In this document: piece after piece, positions 1-11,674 of the stretch
Layout: each line of letters opens with the position of its first letter
Position numbering within the stretch: position 1 is the stretch's first letter
Assembly (NCBI GenBank): GCA_029582155.1
Contig: CM055895.1
Location: forward strand, 17,412,787 to 17,476,786
DNA from: Panopea generosa
Lineage: Eukaryota; Mollusca; Bivalvia; Adapedonta; Hiatellidae
DNA: 64,000 nt
Direction of reading: 5' to 3'
Translations under genes and position numbers: made by a program
The notes under the pieces: model-generated
Seen by the model: only the letters and a program-made list of their open reading frames with translations
Databases searched by the model: none
What the model was told of the DNA's origin: nothing

Positions 1-735
1 ATAAAATATATTTCATTACATATGTGATTTTTGGTGTTTTATTCAATAATGCTAAGACAGAATCTAATATGACAACCCCATTTCAGATTGTTTGAAATAC
101 AAAAACATCAATTTTATTGACTGTGATATTGATTGAATAGTATTTTTATTGTAATTCGTTGATTTGTTAATAAAAAAAATATTCAAAGTATGTTTCCCGG
201 ATTTGATTCATTTTATCCCATACACAGATTATGACACTGATATTCAATGCGCTGTAAGGACACTGAAATTCACTGAAAAGTTTTTCACTGAAAATAAAAA
301 AGGACTACAAAAGTAAATTGTCTTTTATGTATTTATTCTTAATATCAGACAGGAAATACCAAAAAAATACGATGTTTTAAAAGTGTCGGACATAAAAGTT
401 CTAAATAAAGGCAAATTTCCCCCGACATTTTCTGATAAAATATGCAAATGATTATGATAAGAACATTTAGACAACATAATGACACAAGCCACATTTGCCC
501 CTTCCCTGCAGCCGAAATATGACCGTATCAATATTGTACATATAGCTTAAAAACAATAAAATCATGATAAAAAAAGTAATAATATCACCCGAGTATCCAT
601 TTTGATTCTAAACAAACAACACATACAGCGTTTTATAAACTATAACGTGTTCTGTATATCGGTATTTATATGACCTTTATCCTAAAAATATCTTTTAGCA
701 TAGTTAATGTTAATTTGAAATTTAATAATTCTAAT
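1..735. other. AT-rich 3' flank / probable 3' UTR of the minus-strand three-finger gene
   Basis: No coding exon was recognised. Read on the minus strand this is the sequence after the stop codon of the exon at 736-978. It holds several AATAAA hexamers on that strand (seen as tttatt on the plus strand, for example near 331), any of which could end the transcript. The open frames here are short and have no recognisable content. Confidence 0.4.
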
Positions 736-978
736 TTACAATAAAAAAACAAACACTAATTTAAAGATGATACAAAATATTGGAATTGTTCGCCTCATGT
801 ACATCTTCCCTGAAGCAGCATTAAACAAGCCGGGACCCGGTTGCTTGGTGTTGCAACCATTTCCCTGACAGCACTCGGTTATCACAGACTCGTATGGCGT
901 GTCTGATATGTAGTCCTCACAGTGTTCGCGGCACCCGGTGTGTATTCGAACAGATGACGAGTTACGAAATACTTCTAC
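736..978 (-). CDS. Terminal exon of a GPI-anchored three-finger (Ly6/uPAR-like) protein
   Basis: Seen: the minus strand has a good acceptor (gttgttttccag) at 990-979, followed by 80 codons and a stop. The peptide holds the second half of a three-finger domain. It starts VEVFRNSSS, then GC, C and the family signature CCQGNGCN, followed by a short linker and a hydrophobic C-terminus (IPIFCIIFKLVFVFLL) typical of a GPI-attachment signal. NSS near the start is an N-glycosylation sequon. Known: Ly6/uPAR domains are small secreted or GPI-linked folds with 8-10 cysteines that end in CCxxxxCN. Inferred: the first half-domain and signal peptide lie upstream on the minus strand (higher coordinates). 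The exon starts in phase 0 at the same place in the domain as the matching exons of the plus-strand gene at 32526 and 41225, so the two genes are paralogues. The partner exon was not found; the 49-bp satellite at 1026-10275 would lie in the intron. Ligand and tissue are unknown. Confidence 0.72.
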   Translation of the reverse strand, partial: VEVFRNSSSVRIHTGCREHCEDYISDTPYESVITECCQGNGCNTKQPGPGLFNAASGKMYMRRTIPIFCIIFKLVFVFLL

Positions 979-1025
979 CTGGAAAACAACATAAACATAT
1001 GAAGTTGTGGCCAAAACAGATATAT

Positions 1026-4000
1026 GAGCATTTCAGTAAATATGTGCTATTTGCGAGGTATGTGTGTTACATTTGACCGCCTCAGTAAAATGTGCTATCT
1101 ACGAGGTATGTGTGTTTCATTTGACCGCCTCAGTAAATATGTGCTATCTACGAGGTATGTGTGTTACATTTGACCGCCTCAGTAAATATGTGCTATCTAC
1201 GAGGTATGTGTGTTACATTTGACCGCCTCAGTAAATTTCAGCTATCTGCGAGGTATGTGTGTTTCATTTGACCGTCTCAGTAAATTTGTGCTATCTGCGA
1301 GGTATGTGTGTTACATTTGACCACCTCAGTAAATATGTGCTATCTGCGGGATATGTGTGTTACATTTGACCACCTCAGTAAAAAGTGCTATCTGCCAGGT
1401 ATGTGTGTTACATTTTAGTTCCTCAGTAAAAGAGTGCAATCTGCGAGGTATGTGTGTTACATTTTACTTCCACAGTAAATGTTTGCTATATGCGAGGTAT
1501 GTGTGTTACATTTCACCGCCTCAGTAAATAAGTGCTATCTGCGAGGTATGTGTGTTACATTTGACCACCTAAGTAAATGTGTGCTATCTGCGAGGTATGT
1601 GTGTTACATTTCACCACCTCAGTAAATATGTGCTATCTGCGAGGTATGTGTGTTACATTTCACCACCTCTGTAAATGTGTTCTATCTGCGAAGGTATGTG
1701 TGTTACCACCTCAGTCAATATGTGCTATCTGCGATGTATGTGTTTTACATTTGACCAAATCAGTAAATAAGTGATATCTGCAATGTATGTGTGTTACATT
1801 TAAACACCACAGTAAATGTTTGCTATCTGCGAGGTATGTGTGTTACATTTGACCACCTCAGTAAATAAGCGCTATCTGCGAGGTATGTGTGTTACATTTT
1901 ATCGCCACATTAAATATTTACTATCTGCGAAGTATGTGTGTTACCACCTAAGTAAATATGTGCTATCTGCTAGGCATGTGTGTAACATTTTAGCGCCTTA
2001 GTAAATAAGTGCTATCTGCGAGGTATGTGTGTTACATTTGACGAACCTCAGTAAATGTGTGATATCTGCGAGGTATGTGTGTTATATTTGACCACCTCAG
2101 TAAAAAAAGCTATCTGCGAAGTATGTATGTTACATTTCACCACCTCAGTAAATGTGTGCTATCTGCGAGGAATGTGTGTTACCACCTCAGTAAATATGTG
2201 CTTTCTGCGAGGTATGTGTGTTACATTTGACCACCTCAGTAAATATGTGCTATCTGCTTAAGTATGTGTGTTACATTTCAACGCCGCAGTAAATAAGTGC
2301 TATCTGCGAGGTATGTGTGTTACATTTGACCACCTCAGTCAATGTGTGCTACTTGCGAGGTATTTGTATTACATTTGACCACTTCAGTCAATGTGTGCTA
2401 TCTGCGAGGTATGTGTATTACATTTGACCACCTCAGTAAATGTGTGCTATCTGCGAGGTATGTGTATTACATTTGACCACCTCAGTAAATGTGTGCTATC
2501 TGCGAGGTATGTGTGTTACATTTGACCACCTCAGTGAATATGTGCTATCTTCGAGGTATGTGTGTTACATTTGACCATCTCAGTAAAATTTGTTGGTTAT
2601 CTACGAGGTATGTGTGTTTTATTTGACCACCTAAGTAAATATGTGTTATCTGCGAGGTATGTGTGTTACATTTGACCACCTCAGTGAATATGTGCTATCT
2701 TCGAGGTATGTGTGTTACATTTGACCATCTCAGTAAAATTTGTCGGTTATCTACGAGGTATGTGTGTTTTATTTGACCACCTAAGTAAATATGTGTTATC
2801 TGCGAGGTATGTGTGTTACCACCTCAGTAAAAATGTGCTATCTGCGAGGTATGTGTGTTACATTTGACCATCTCAGTAAAATTGTTGGTTATCTGCGAGG
2901 TATGTGTGTTTTATTTGACCACCTCAGTAAATATGTGCTATCTGCGGGATATGTGTGTTACATTTGACCACCTCAGTAAAAAATGCTATCTGCCAGGTAT
3001 GTGTGTTACATTTGACCACCTCAGTAAAAGAGTGCAATCTGCGAAGGTATGTGTGTTACATTTTACTTCCACAGTAAATGTTTGCTATATGCGAGGTATG
3101 TGTGTTACATTTCACCGCCTCAGTAAATAAGTGCTATCTGCGAGGTATGTGTGTTTTATTTGACCACCTAAGTAAATGTGTGCTATCTGCGAGGTATGTG
3201 TGTTACATTTCACCACCTCAGTAAATATGTGCTATCTGCGAGGTATGTGTGTTACATTTCACCACCTCTGTAAATGTGTTCTATCTGCGAGGTATGTGTG
3301 TTACCACCTCGGTCAATATGTGCTATCTGCGATGTATGTGTTTTACATTTGACCAAATCAGTAAATAAGTGATATCTGCAATGTATGTGTGTTACATTTA
3401 AACATCACAGTAAATGTTTGCTATCTGCGAGGTATGTGTGTTACATTTGACCACCTCAGTAAATAAGCGCTATCTGCGAGGTATGTGTGTTACATTTTAT
3501 CGCCACATTAAATATTTGCTATCTGCGAAGTATGTGTGTTACCACCTAAGTAAATATGTGCTATCTGCTAGGCATGTGTGTAACATTTTAGCGACTTAGT
3601 AAATAAGTGCTATCTGCGTGGTATGTGTGTTACATTTGACAACCACAGTAAATGTGTGATATCTGCGAGGTATGTGTGTTATATTTGACCACCTCAGTAA
3701 AAAAAGCTATCTGCGAAGTATGTATATTACATTTCACCACCTCAGTCAATGTGTGCTATCTGCGAGGTATGTGTGTTACCACCTCAGTAAATATGTGCTT
3801 TCTGCGAGGTATGTGTGTTACATTTGACCACCTCAGTAAATATGTGCTATCTGCTAAGTATGTGTATTACATTTCAACGCCGCAGTAAATAAGTGCTATC
3901 TGCGAGGTATGTGTGTTACATTTGACCACCTCAGTCAATGTGTGCTATCTGCGAGGTATTTGTATTACATTTGACCACTTCAGTCAATGTGTGCTATCTA

Positions 4001-7000
4001 CGAGGTATGTGTATTACATTTGACCACCTCAGTAAATGCGTGCTATCTGCGAGGTATGTGTATTACATTTGACCACCTCAGTAAATGTGTGCTATCTGCG
4101 AGGTATGTGTGTTACATTTGACCACCTCAGTGAATATGTGCTATATTCGAGGTATGTGTGTTACATTTGACCATCTCAGTAAAATTTGTTGGTTATCTAC
4201 GAGGTATGTGTGTTTTATTTGACCACCTAAGTAAATATGTGTTATCTGCGAGGTATGTGTGTTACATTTGACCACCTCAGTGAATATGTGCTATCTTCGA
4301 GGTATGTGTGTTACATTTGACCATCTCAGTAAAATTTGTTGGTTATCTACGAGGTATGTGTGTTTTATTTGACCACCTAAGTAAATATGTGTTATCTGCG
4401 AGGTATGTGTGTTACCACCTCAGTAAAAATGTGCTATCTGCGAGGTATGTGTGTTACATTTGACCATCTCAGTAAAATTTGTTGGTTATCTGCGAGGTAT
4501 TTGTGTTTTATTTGACCACCTAAGTAAATATGTGTTATCTGCGAGGTATGTGTGTTACCATTTCAGTAAATAGGTGCTATCTGCGAGGTATGTGTGTTAC
4601 ATTTAACCATCTCAGTCAATGTGTGCTATCTGCGAGGTATGTGTTTTACATTTGACCACCTCAGTAAATTATGTGTTATCTGTGAGGTATGTGTGTTTCA
4701 TTTGACCACCTCAGTGAATATGTGCTATCTGCGAGGTATGTGTGTTACATTTGACCATCTCAGTTAAATTTGTTGGTTATCTGCGAGGTATGTGTGTTTT
4801 ATTTGACCACCTAAGTAAAAATGTGTTATCTGCAAGGTATGTGTGTTACATTTGACTACCTCAGTAAATGTGTACTTTCTGTGAGGTATGTGTGTTTCAT
4901 TTGACCACCTCAGTAAATATGTGTTATCTGCGAGGTATGTGTGTTTTATTTGACCACCTAAGTAAATATGTGTTATCTGCGAGGTATGTGTATTAAATTT
5001 GACCACCTAAGTAAATATGTGTTATCTGCGAGGTATGTGTGTTTTATTTGACCACCTAAGTAAATGTGTGCTATCTGCGAGGTATGTTTGTTAAATTTGA
5101 CCACCTCAGTAAATGTGTGCTATCCGCGAGGTATGTGTGTTACATTTGACCACCTCAGTAAATGTGTGCTGTCTGTGAGGTATGTGTGTTTCATTTGACC
5201 ACCTCAGTAAATGTGTGCTATCTGTGAGGTATGTGTGTTAAATTTGACCACTTCAGTAAATATGTGTTATCTGCGAGGTATGTGTGTTAAATTTGACCAC
5301 CTCAGTAAATATGTGTTATCTGCGAGGTATGTGTGTTAAATTTGACCACCTAAAGTAAATATGTGTTATCTGCGAGGTATGTGTGTTTTATTTGACCACC
5401 TCAGTAAATATGTGCTATCTGTGAGGTAAGTGTGTTACATTTGACCACCTCAGTAAATGTGTGCCAGCTGTGATGTATGTATGTTACATTTAACCACCTC
5501 AGTAAATATGTGCTATCTGCGAGGTATGTGTGTTTCATTTGACCACCTAAGTAAATGTGTGCTATCTGCGAGGTATGTGTGTTACATTTGACCACCTCAG
5601 TAAATGTGTGCTAATCTGTGAGGTATGTTTGTTTCATTTGACATTCTCAGTTAAATTTGTTGGTTATCTGCGAGGTATGTGTGTTAAATTTGATCATCTA
5701 AGTAAATATGTGTTATCTGCGAGGTATGTGTGTTTTATTTGACCACCTCAGTAAATGTGTGTTATCTGCGAGGTATGTGTGTTACATTTGACCACCTCAG
5801 TAAATGTGTGCTATCTGCGAGGTATGTGTGTTACATTTCACCACCTAAGTAAATGTGTGCTATCTGCGAGGTATGTGTGTTACATTTGACCACCTCAGTA
5901 AATGTGTGCTATCTGCGAGGTATGTGTGTTAAATTTGACCACCTCAGTAAATGTGTGCTATCTGTGAGGTATGTGTGTTACATTTGACCACCTCAGTCAA
6001 AATGTGCTATCTGCGAGGTATGTGTGTTACAATTGACCACCTCAGTAAATGTATGCTGTCTGCGAGGTATGTGTGTTACATTTGACCACCTCAGTAAATG
6101 TGTGTTTTCTGTGAGGTATGTGTGTTTCATTTGACCACCTCAGTTAATATGTGCTATCTGTGAGGTATATGTGTTACATTTGACCATCTCAGTTAAATTT
6201 GTTGGTTATCTGCGAGGTATGTGTGTTTTATTTGACCACCTCAGTAAATGTGTCCTATCTGTGAGGTATGTGTGTTACATTTGACCACCTCAGTAAATGT
6301 GTGCTATCTGTGAGGTATGTGTATTACATTTGACCATCTCAGTTAAATTTGTTGGTTATCAGCGAGGTATGTGTGTTAAATTTGACCACCTAAGTAAATA
6401 TGTGATATCTGCGAGGTATGTGTGTTTTATTTGACCACCTAAGTAAATGTGTGTTATCTGCGAGGTATGTGTGTTACATTTGACCACCTCAGTAAATGTG
6501 TGCTATCTGCGAGGTATGTGTGTTACATTTCACCACCTAAGTAAATGTGTGCTATCTGCGAGGTATGTGTGTTACATTTGACCACCTCAGTAAATGTGTG
6601 CTATCTGTGAGGTATGTGTGTTAAATTTGACCACCTAAGTAAATGTGTGCTATCTGTGAGGTATGTTTGTTTCATTTGACATTCTCAGTTAAATTTGTTG
6701 GTTATCTGCGACGTATGTGTGTTACATTTGACCACCTCAGTAAATGTGTGCTATCTGTGAGGTATGTGTGTTACATTTTATCGCCACATTAAATATTTGC
6801 TATCTGCGAAGTATGTGTGTTACCACCTAAGAAAATATGTGTTTTCTGTTAGGCATGTGTGTAACATTTTACCGCCTTAGTAAATAAGTGCTATCTGCGA
6901 GGTATGTGTGTTACATTTGACAACCTCAGTAAATGTGTGATATCTGCGAGGTATGTGTGTTATATTTGACCACCTCAGTAAAAAAAGCTATCTGCGAAGT

Positions 7001-10000
7001 ATGTATGTTACATTTCACCACCTCAGTAAATATGTGCTATCTGCGAGGTATGTGTGTTACCTCCTCAGTAAATATGTGCTTTCTGCGAGATATGTGTGTT
7101 ACATTTGACCACCTCAGTAAATATAAGCTATCTGCTAAGTATGTGTGTTACATTTCAACGCCGCAGTAAATAAGTGCTATCTGCGAGGTATGTGTGTTAC
7201 ATTTGACCACCTCAGTCAATGTGTGCTATCTGCGAGGTATTTGTATTACATTTGACCACTTCAGTCAATGTGTGCTATCTGCGAGGTATGTGTATTACAT
7301 TTGACCACCTCAGGAAATGTGTGCTATCTGCGAGGTATGTGTATTACATTTGACCACCTCAGTAAATGTGTGCTATCTGCGAGGTATGTGTGTTACATTT
7401 GACCACCTCAGTGAATATGTGCTATCTTCGAGGTATGTGTGTTACATTTGACCATCTCAGTAAAATTTGTTGGTTATCTACGAGGTATGTGTGTTTTATT
7501 TGACCACCTAAGTAAATATGTGTTATCTGCGAGGTATGTGTGTTACCACCTCAGTAAAAATGTGCTATCTGCGAGTTATGTGTGTTACATTTGACCATCT
7601 CAGTAAAATTTGTTGGTTATCTGCGAGGTATGTGTGTTTTATTTGACCACATAAGTAAATATGTGTTATCTGCGAGGTATGTGTGTTACCATTTCAGTAA
7701 ATAGGTGCTATCTGCGAGGTATGTGTGTTATATTTAACCATCTCAGTCAATGTGTGCTATCTGCGTGGTATGTGTTTTACATTTGACCACCTCAGTAAAT
7801 TATGTGTTATCTGTGAGGTTTGTGTGTTTCATTTGACCACCTCAGTGAATATGTGCTATCTACGAGGTATGTGTGTTACATTTGACCTATCTCAGTTAAA
7901 TTTGTTGGTTATCTGCGAGGTATGTGTGTTTTATTTGACCACCTAAGTAAAAATGTGTTATCTGCAAGGTATGTGTGTTACATTTGACTACCTCAGTAAA
8001 TGTGTGCTTTCTGTGAGGTATGTGTGTTTCATTTGACCACCTCAGTAAATATGTGTTATCTGCGAGGTATGTGTGTTTTATTTGACCACCTAAGTAAATA
8101 TGTGTTATCTGCGAGGTATGTGTATTAAATTTGACCACCTAAGTAAATATGTGTTATCTGCGAGGTATGTGTGTTTTATTTGACCACCTAAGTAAATGTG
8201 TGCTATCTGCGAGGTATGTTTGTTAAATTTGACCTTGCTCAGTAAATGTGTGCTATCCTGCGAAGTATGTGTGTTACATTTGACCACCTCAGTAAATGTG
8301 TGCTATCTGTGAGGTATGTGTGTTTCATTTGACCACCTCAGTAAATGTGTGCTATCTGCGAGGTATGTGTGTTACATTTGACCACCTCAGTAAATATGTG
8401 TTATCTGCGAGGTATGTGTGTTAAATTTGACCACCTCAGTAAATATGTGTTATCTGCGAGGTATGTGTGTTAAATTTGACCACCTAAGTAAATATGTGTT
8501 ATCTGCGAGGTATATGTGTTTTATTTGACCATCCTAAGTAAATATGTGCTATCTGTGAGGTAAGTGTGTTACATTTGACCACCTCAGTAAATGTGTGCCA
8601 AATGTGATGTATGTGTGTTACATTTAACCACCTCAGTAAATATGTGCTATCTGCGAGGTATGTGTGTTTCATTTGACCACCTAAGTAAATGTGTGCTATC
8701 TGCGAGGTATGTGTGTTACATTTGACCACCTAAGTAAATGCTGTGCTATCTGTGAGGTATGTTTGTTTCATTTGACCATCTCAGTTAAATTTGTTGGTTA
8801 TCTGCGAGGTATGTGTGTTAATTTTGACCATCTAAGTAAATATGTGTTATCTGCGAGGTATGTGTGTTTTATTTGACCACCTCAGTAAATGTGTGTTATC
8901 TGCGAGGTATGTGTGTTACATTTGACCACCTCAGTAAATGTGTGCTATCTGCGAGGTATGTGTGTTACATTTCACCACCTAAGTAAATGTGTGCTATCTG
9001 CGAGGTATGTGTGTTACATTTGACCACCTCAGTAAATGTGTGCTATCTGCGAGGTATGTGTGTTAAATTTGACCACCTCATGAAATGTGTGCTATCTGTG
9101 AGGTATGTGTGTTACATTTTACCACCTCAGTCAAAATGTGCTATCTGCGAGGTATGTGTGTTACATTTGACCACCTCAGTAAATGTATGCTATCTGCGAG
9201 GTATGTGTGTTACATTTGACCACCTCAGTAAATGTGTGTTATCTGTGAGGTATGTGTGTTTCATTTGACCACCTCAGTCAAAATGTGCTATCTGCGAGGT
9301 ATGTGTGTTACAATTGACCACCTCAGTAAATGTATGCTATCTGCGAGGTATGTGTGTTACATTTGACCACCTCAGTAAATGTGTGCTATCTGTGAGGTAT
9401 GTGTGTTACATTTGACCACCTCAGTAAATGTGTGCTATCTGCGAGGTATGTGTGTTTCATTTGACCACCTAAGTAAATGTGTGCTATCTGCGAGGTATGT
9501 GTGTTACATTTGACCACCTCAGTAAATGTGTGACTATCTGTGAGGTTATGTGTAGTTACATTTGACCATCTCATGTAAATGTGTTGATTAGTCAGCTGAG
9601 GTATGTGTGTTAAATTTGACCACCTCAGTGAAATATGTGATATCTGCGGAGGTATGTGTGTTTTACCTTTGCACCACTCAGTAAAATTTGTTGGTTATCT
9701 GCGAGGTATGTGTGTTTTATTTGACCACCTAAGTAAATATGTGTTATCTGCGAAGTATGTGTGTTACCACCTCAGTAAATATGTGCTATCTGCGAGGTAT
9801 GTGTGTTAAATTTGACCGCCTCAGTAAATGTGTGCTATCTGTGAGGTATGTGTGTTTCATTTGACCACCTCAGTGAATATGTGCTATCTGCGAGGTATGT
9901 GTGTTACATTTGACCATCTCAGTTAAATTTGTTGGTTATCTGCAAGGCATGTGTGTTACATTTGACCACGTTAGTAAAGGTTTGCTATCTGCGAGGCATG

Positions 10001-10275
10001 TGTGTTACATTTGACCACCTCAGTAAATGTGTGCTATCTGCGAGGTATGTGTGTTACATTTGACCACCTCAGTAAAGGTTTGCTATCAGCGAGGCATATG
10101 TGTTATATTTGACCACCTCAGTAAATGTGTGCTATCTGCGAGGTATGTGTGTTACATTTGACCACCTCAGTAAATGTGTGCTATCTGCGAGGTATGTGTT
10201 TTACATTTAACCACATCAGTAAATGTGTGCTGTCAGTGAGGCATGTGTGTTACATTTGACCACCTGAGTAAATGT
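1026..10275. repeat. 49-bp minisatellite, about 9.2 kb
   Basis: The array is a tandem repeat with a 49-bp unit. Recognisable unit parts are gtaaatgtgtgctatctgcg, aggtatgtgtgttacatt and tgaccacctca. Array length divided by unit length gives roughly 190 copies. Units differ by single substitutions, by small indels, and by a recurrent variant lacking the acattt segment. Large blocks recur: sequence near 1816-2270 returns about 1,598 bp later at 3414-3870, sequence near 2055 returns again at 6933, and sequence at 4764-5006 returns 3,132 bp later at 7896-8138. The array starts about 45 bp from the acceptor of the minus-strand exon at 736-978, so it probably lies in that gene's intron. Open frames across the array (MCYLRGMCV-like) are products of the repeat. 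Confidence 0.95.
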
Positions 10276-11229
10276 AAAACGCATCTCTGTTTTTTTTAAG
10301 ATAATGACCATATCTTTGTTAAACTTTTGAACCCTTGTGTGGGGTCACATCTCACTGATTAAACTTGTCGATTTGATTAAAAAGTTCAATTGTTATACTA
10401 ACAATGACAAGCTAATATTGATCAGAGTAGATCGTAAACCTTTCATTCTTATAAACTAACTAAAAAGGTTTCTTTGTACATTTTTACTTTTTCTAAAAAA
10501 CCTATTAAGTAATTCAGTTAATAGTTTTAAAAAAGTTCCTCCTTAAAAATAAGACCATGTTTATCCAAAAGAAGACGGCGAATAAACCTATAAAATTCTG
10601 TCTCTTTAGGGTATGGTCATTTGCGACACTAGGGTCTAAATTATCATTAATCTTTTGAGTCTGAGAATTGGATTCAAACTCAAAATCTTTAAAAGATTTA
10701 AACTCTGTTAATATAAACTATTGGGTAAGGTTTTTCATTTTTTAAACTTTTACCTATCAATAATTGTTAAAATTGTCTCTTTCAACAAATAAATATATTA
10801 ATGTCATTTTGGATTTCAATTATATGATATTCTAAATCTGAGTCTAATTCTTAAATTCAAAATATTGATCAATCACCAGCGAATTCAAACAAGTGGTGTG
10901 TAAAGATGGAGATTTTTGAAGCATTTCGTCTAATAAATAAATTATTATTATATATATAACTGAGTCTCCTTGGAGAAGGTTCGTTTGTTTTCACTGGGAC
11001 TAAATGTTAGCAAACTTGAATATCCTCACCCTACGAATGACAATTATAGGTACACATGTACTTCTTAGAAAACATTCTTGGTAAGTTTCTATCGAAATTA
11101 ATATGTTTTGTATATTATTAGTAATATTCTGATTAAAATTTAAAAAAAAAATAAAAATAGCTGTAACCACACTGTGCCACAGAGTAATTTTATCGGTTTT
11201 GGTAAATAAAAGCTACACAGTCCAGATTT
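10276..11229. other. AT-rich non-coding stretch
   Basis: About 0.95 kb of AT-rich unique-looking sequence between the 49-bp satellite and the ORF at 11230. A short TA-rich tract lies near 10945-10960. No exon, repeat family or RNA gene was recognised. Confidence 0.5.
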
Positions 11230-11589
11230 ATGGGACCTAAATATGAAATTGGTCTACACATAATGTTTCTTATTTTATTACTGAATCTCAATGAATTAAA
11301 CTTACGTAACAATGACCTGTTGTCCAGCATTTCGGGGAATCTTCTTCAATGGTTGTTTCCAAACATTGGTCATCTCGACACGTTACTATATAACAGAAGA
11401 TACCCTGGCAAATATAACGACAAAAAGTTAATTGACAAGGAAATGTTTGCACAATTGTCCCTTAATGTCCGTACAGTACTTGAACAAGATGTCTTACGAC
11501 CTGTGCCAACCATCAATGGAAAACAACATTATTTTAAATCGTTTGACAACATCAAAAATAACAAACTATGTACCTTTATGTCAAAATAG
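11230..11589 (+). CDS. Uncharacterised 119-codon ORF
   Basis: An ATG-initiated frame of 119 codons in AT-rich surroundings. An inner Met at residue 12 is followed by a hydrophobic run (MFLILLLN) that could act as a signal or anchor segment. The rest is polar, with one cysteine, and includes KYNDKKLIDKEMFAQLS. No family is recognised and no splice context could be tied to it. A frame of this length is within what chance could give in 64 kb of AT-rich DNA, so this may be an exon, a transposon remnant or noise. Confidence 0.2.
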   Translation: MGPKYEIGLHIMFLILLLNLNELNLRNNDLLSSISGNLLQWLFPNIGHLDTLLYNRRYPGKYNDKKLIDKEMFAQLSLNVRTVLEQDVLRPVPTINGKQHYFKSFDNIKNNKLCTFMSK

Positions 11590-11674
11590 AAGTAATTATG
11601 TGTAGATTATGCATATACTATCAAATGATATATTTCCTTTACTAATGAGATTAAACATTAAGCAAATACTCACA

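Noticed and set aside
1577..9809. Many open frames on both strands with Cys-rich peptides (MCYLRGMCVTF-like) inside the 49-bp array
   Set aside because: They follow the repeat, change frame with every unit (49 is not a multiple of 3) and appear on both strands. They are repeat artefacts, not a cysteine-rich protein family.
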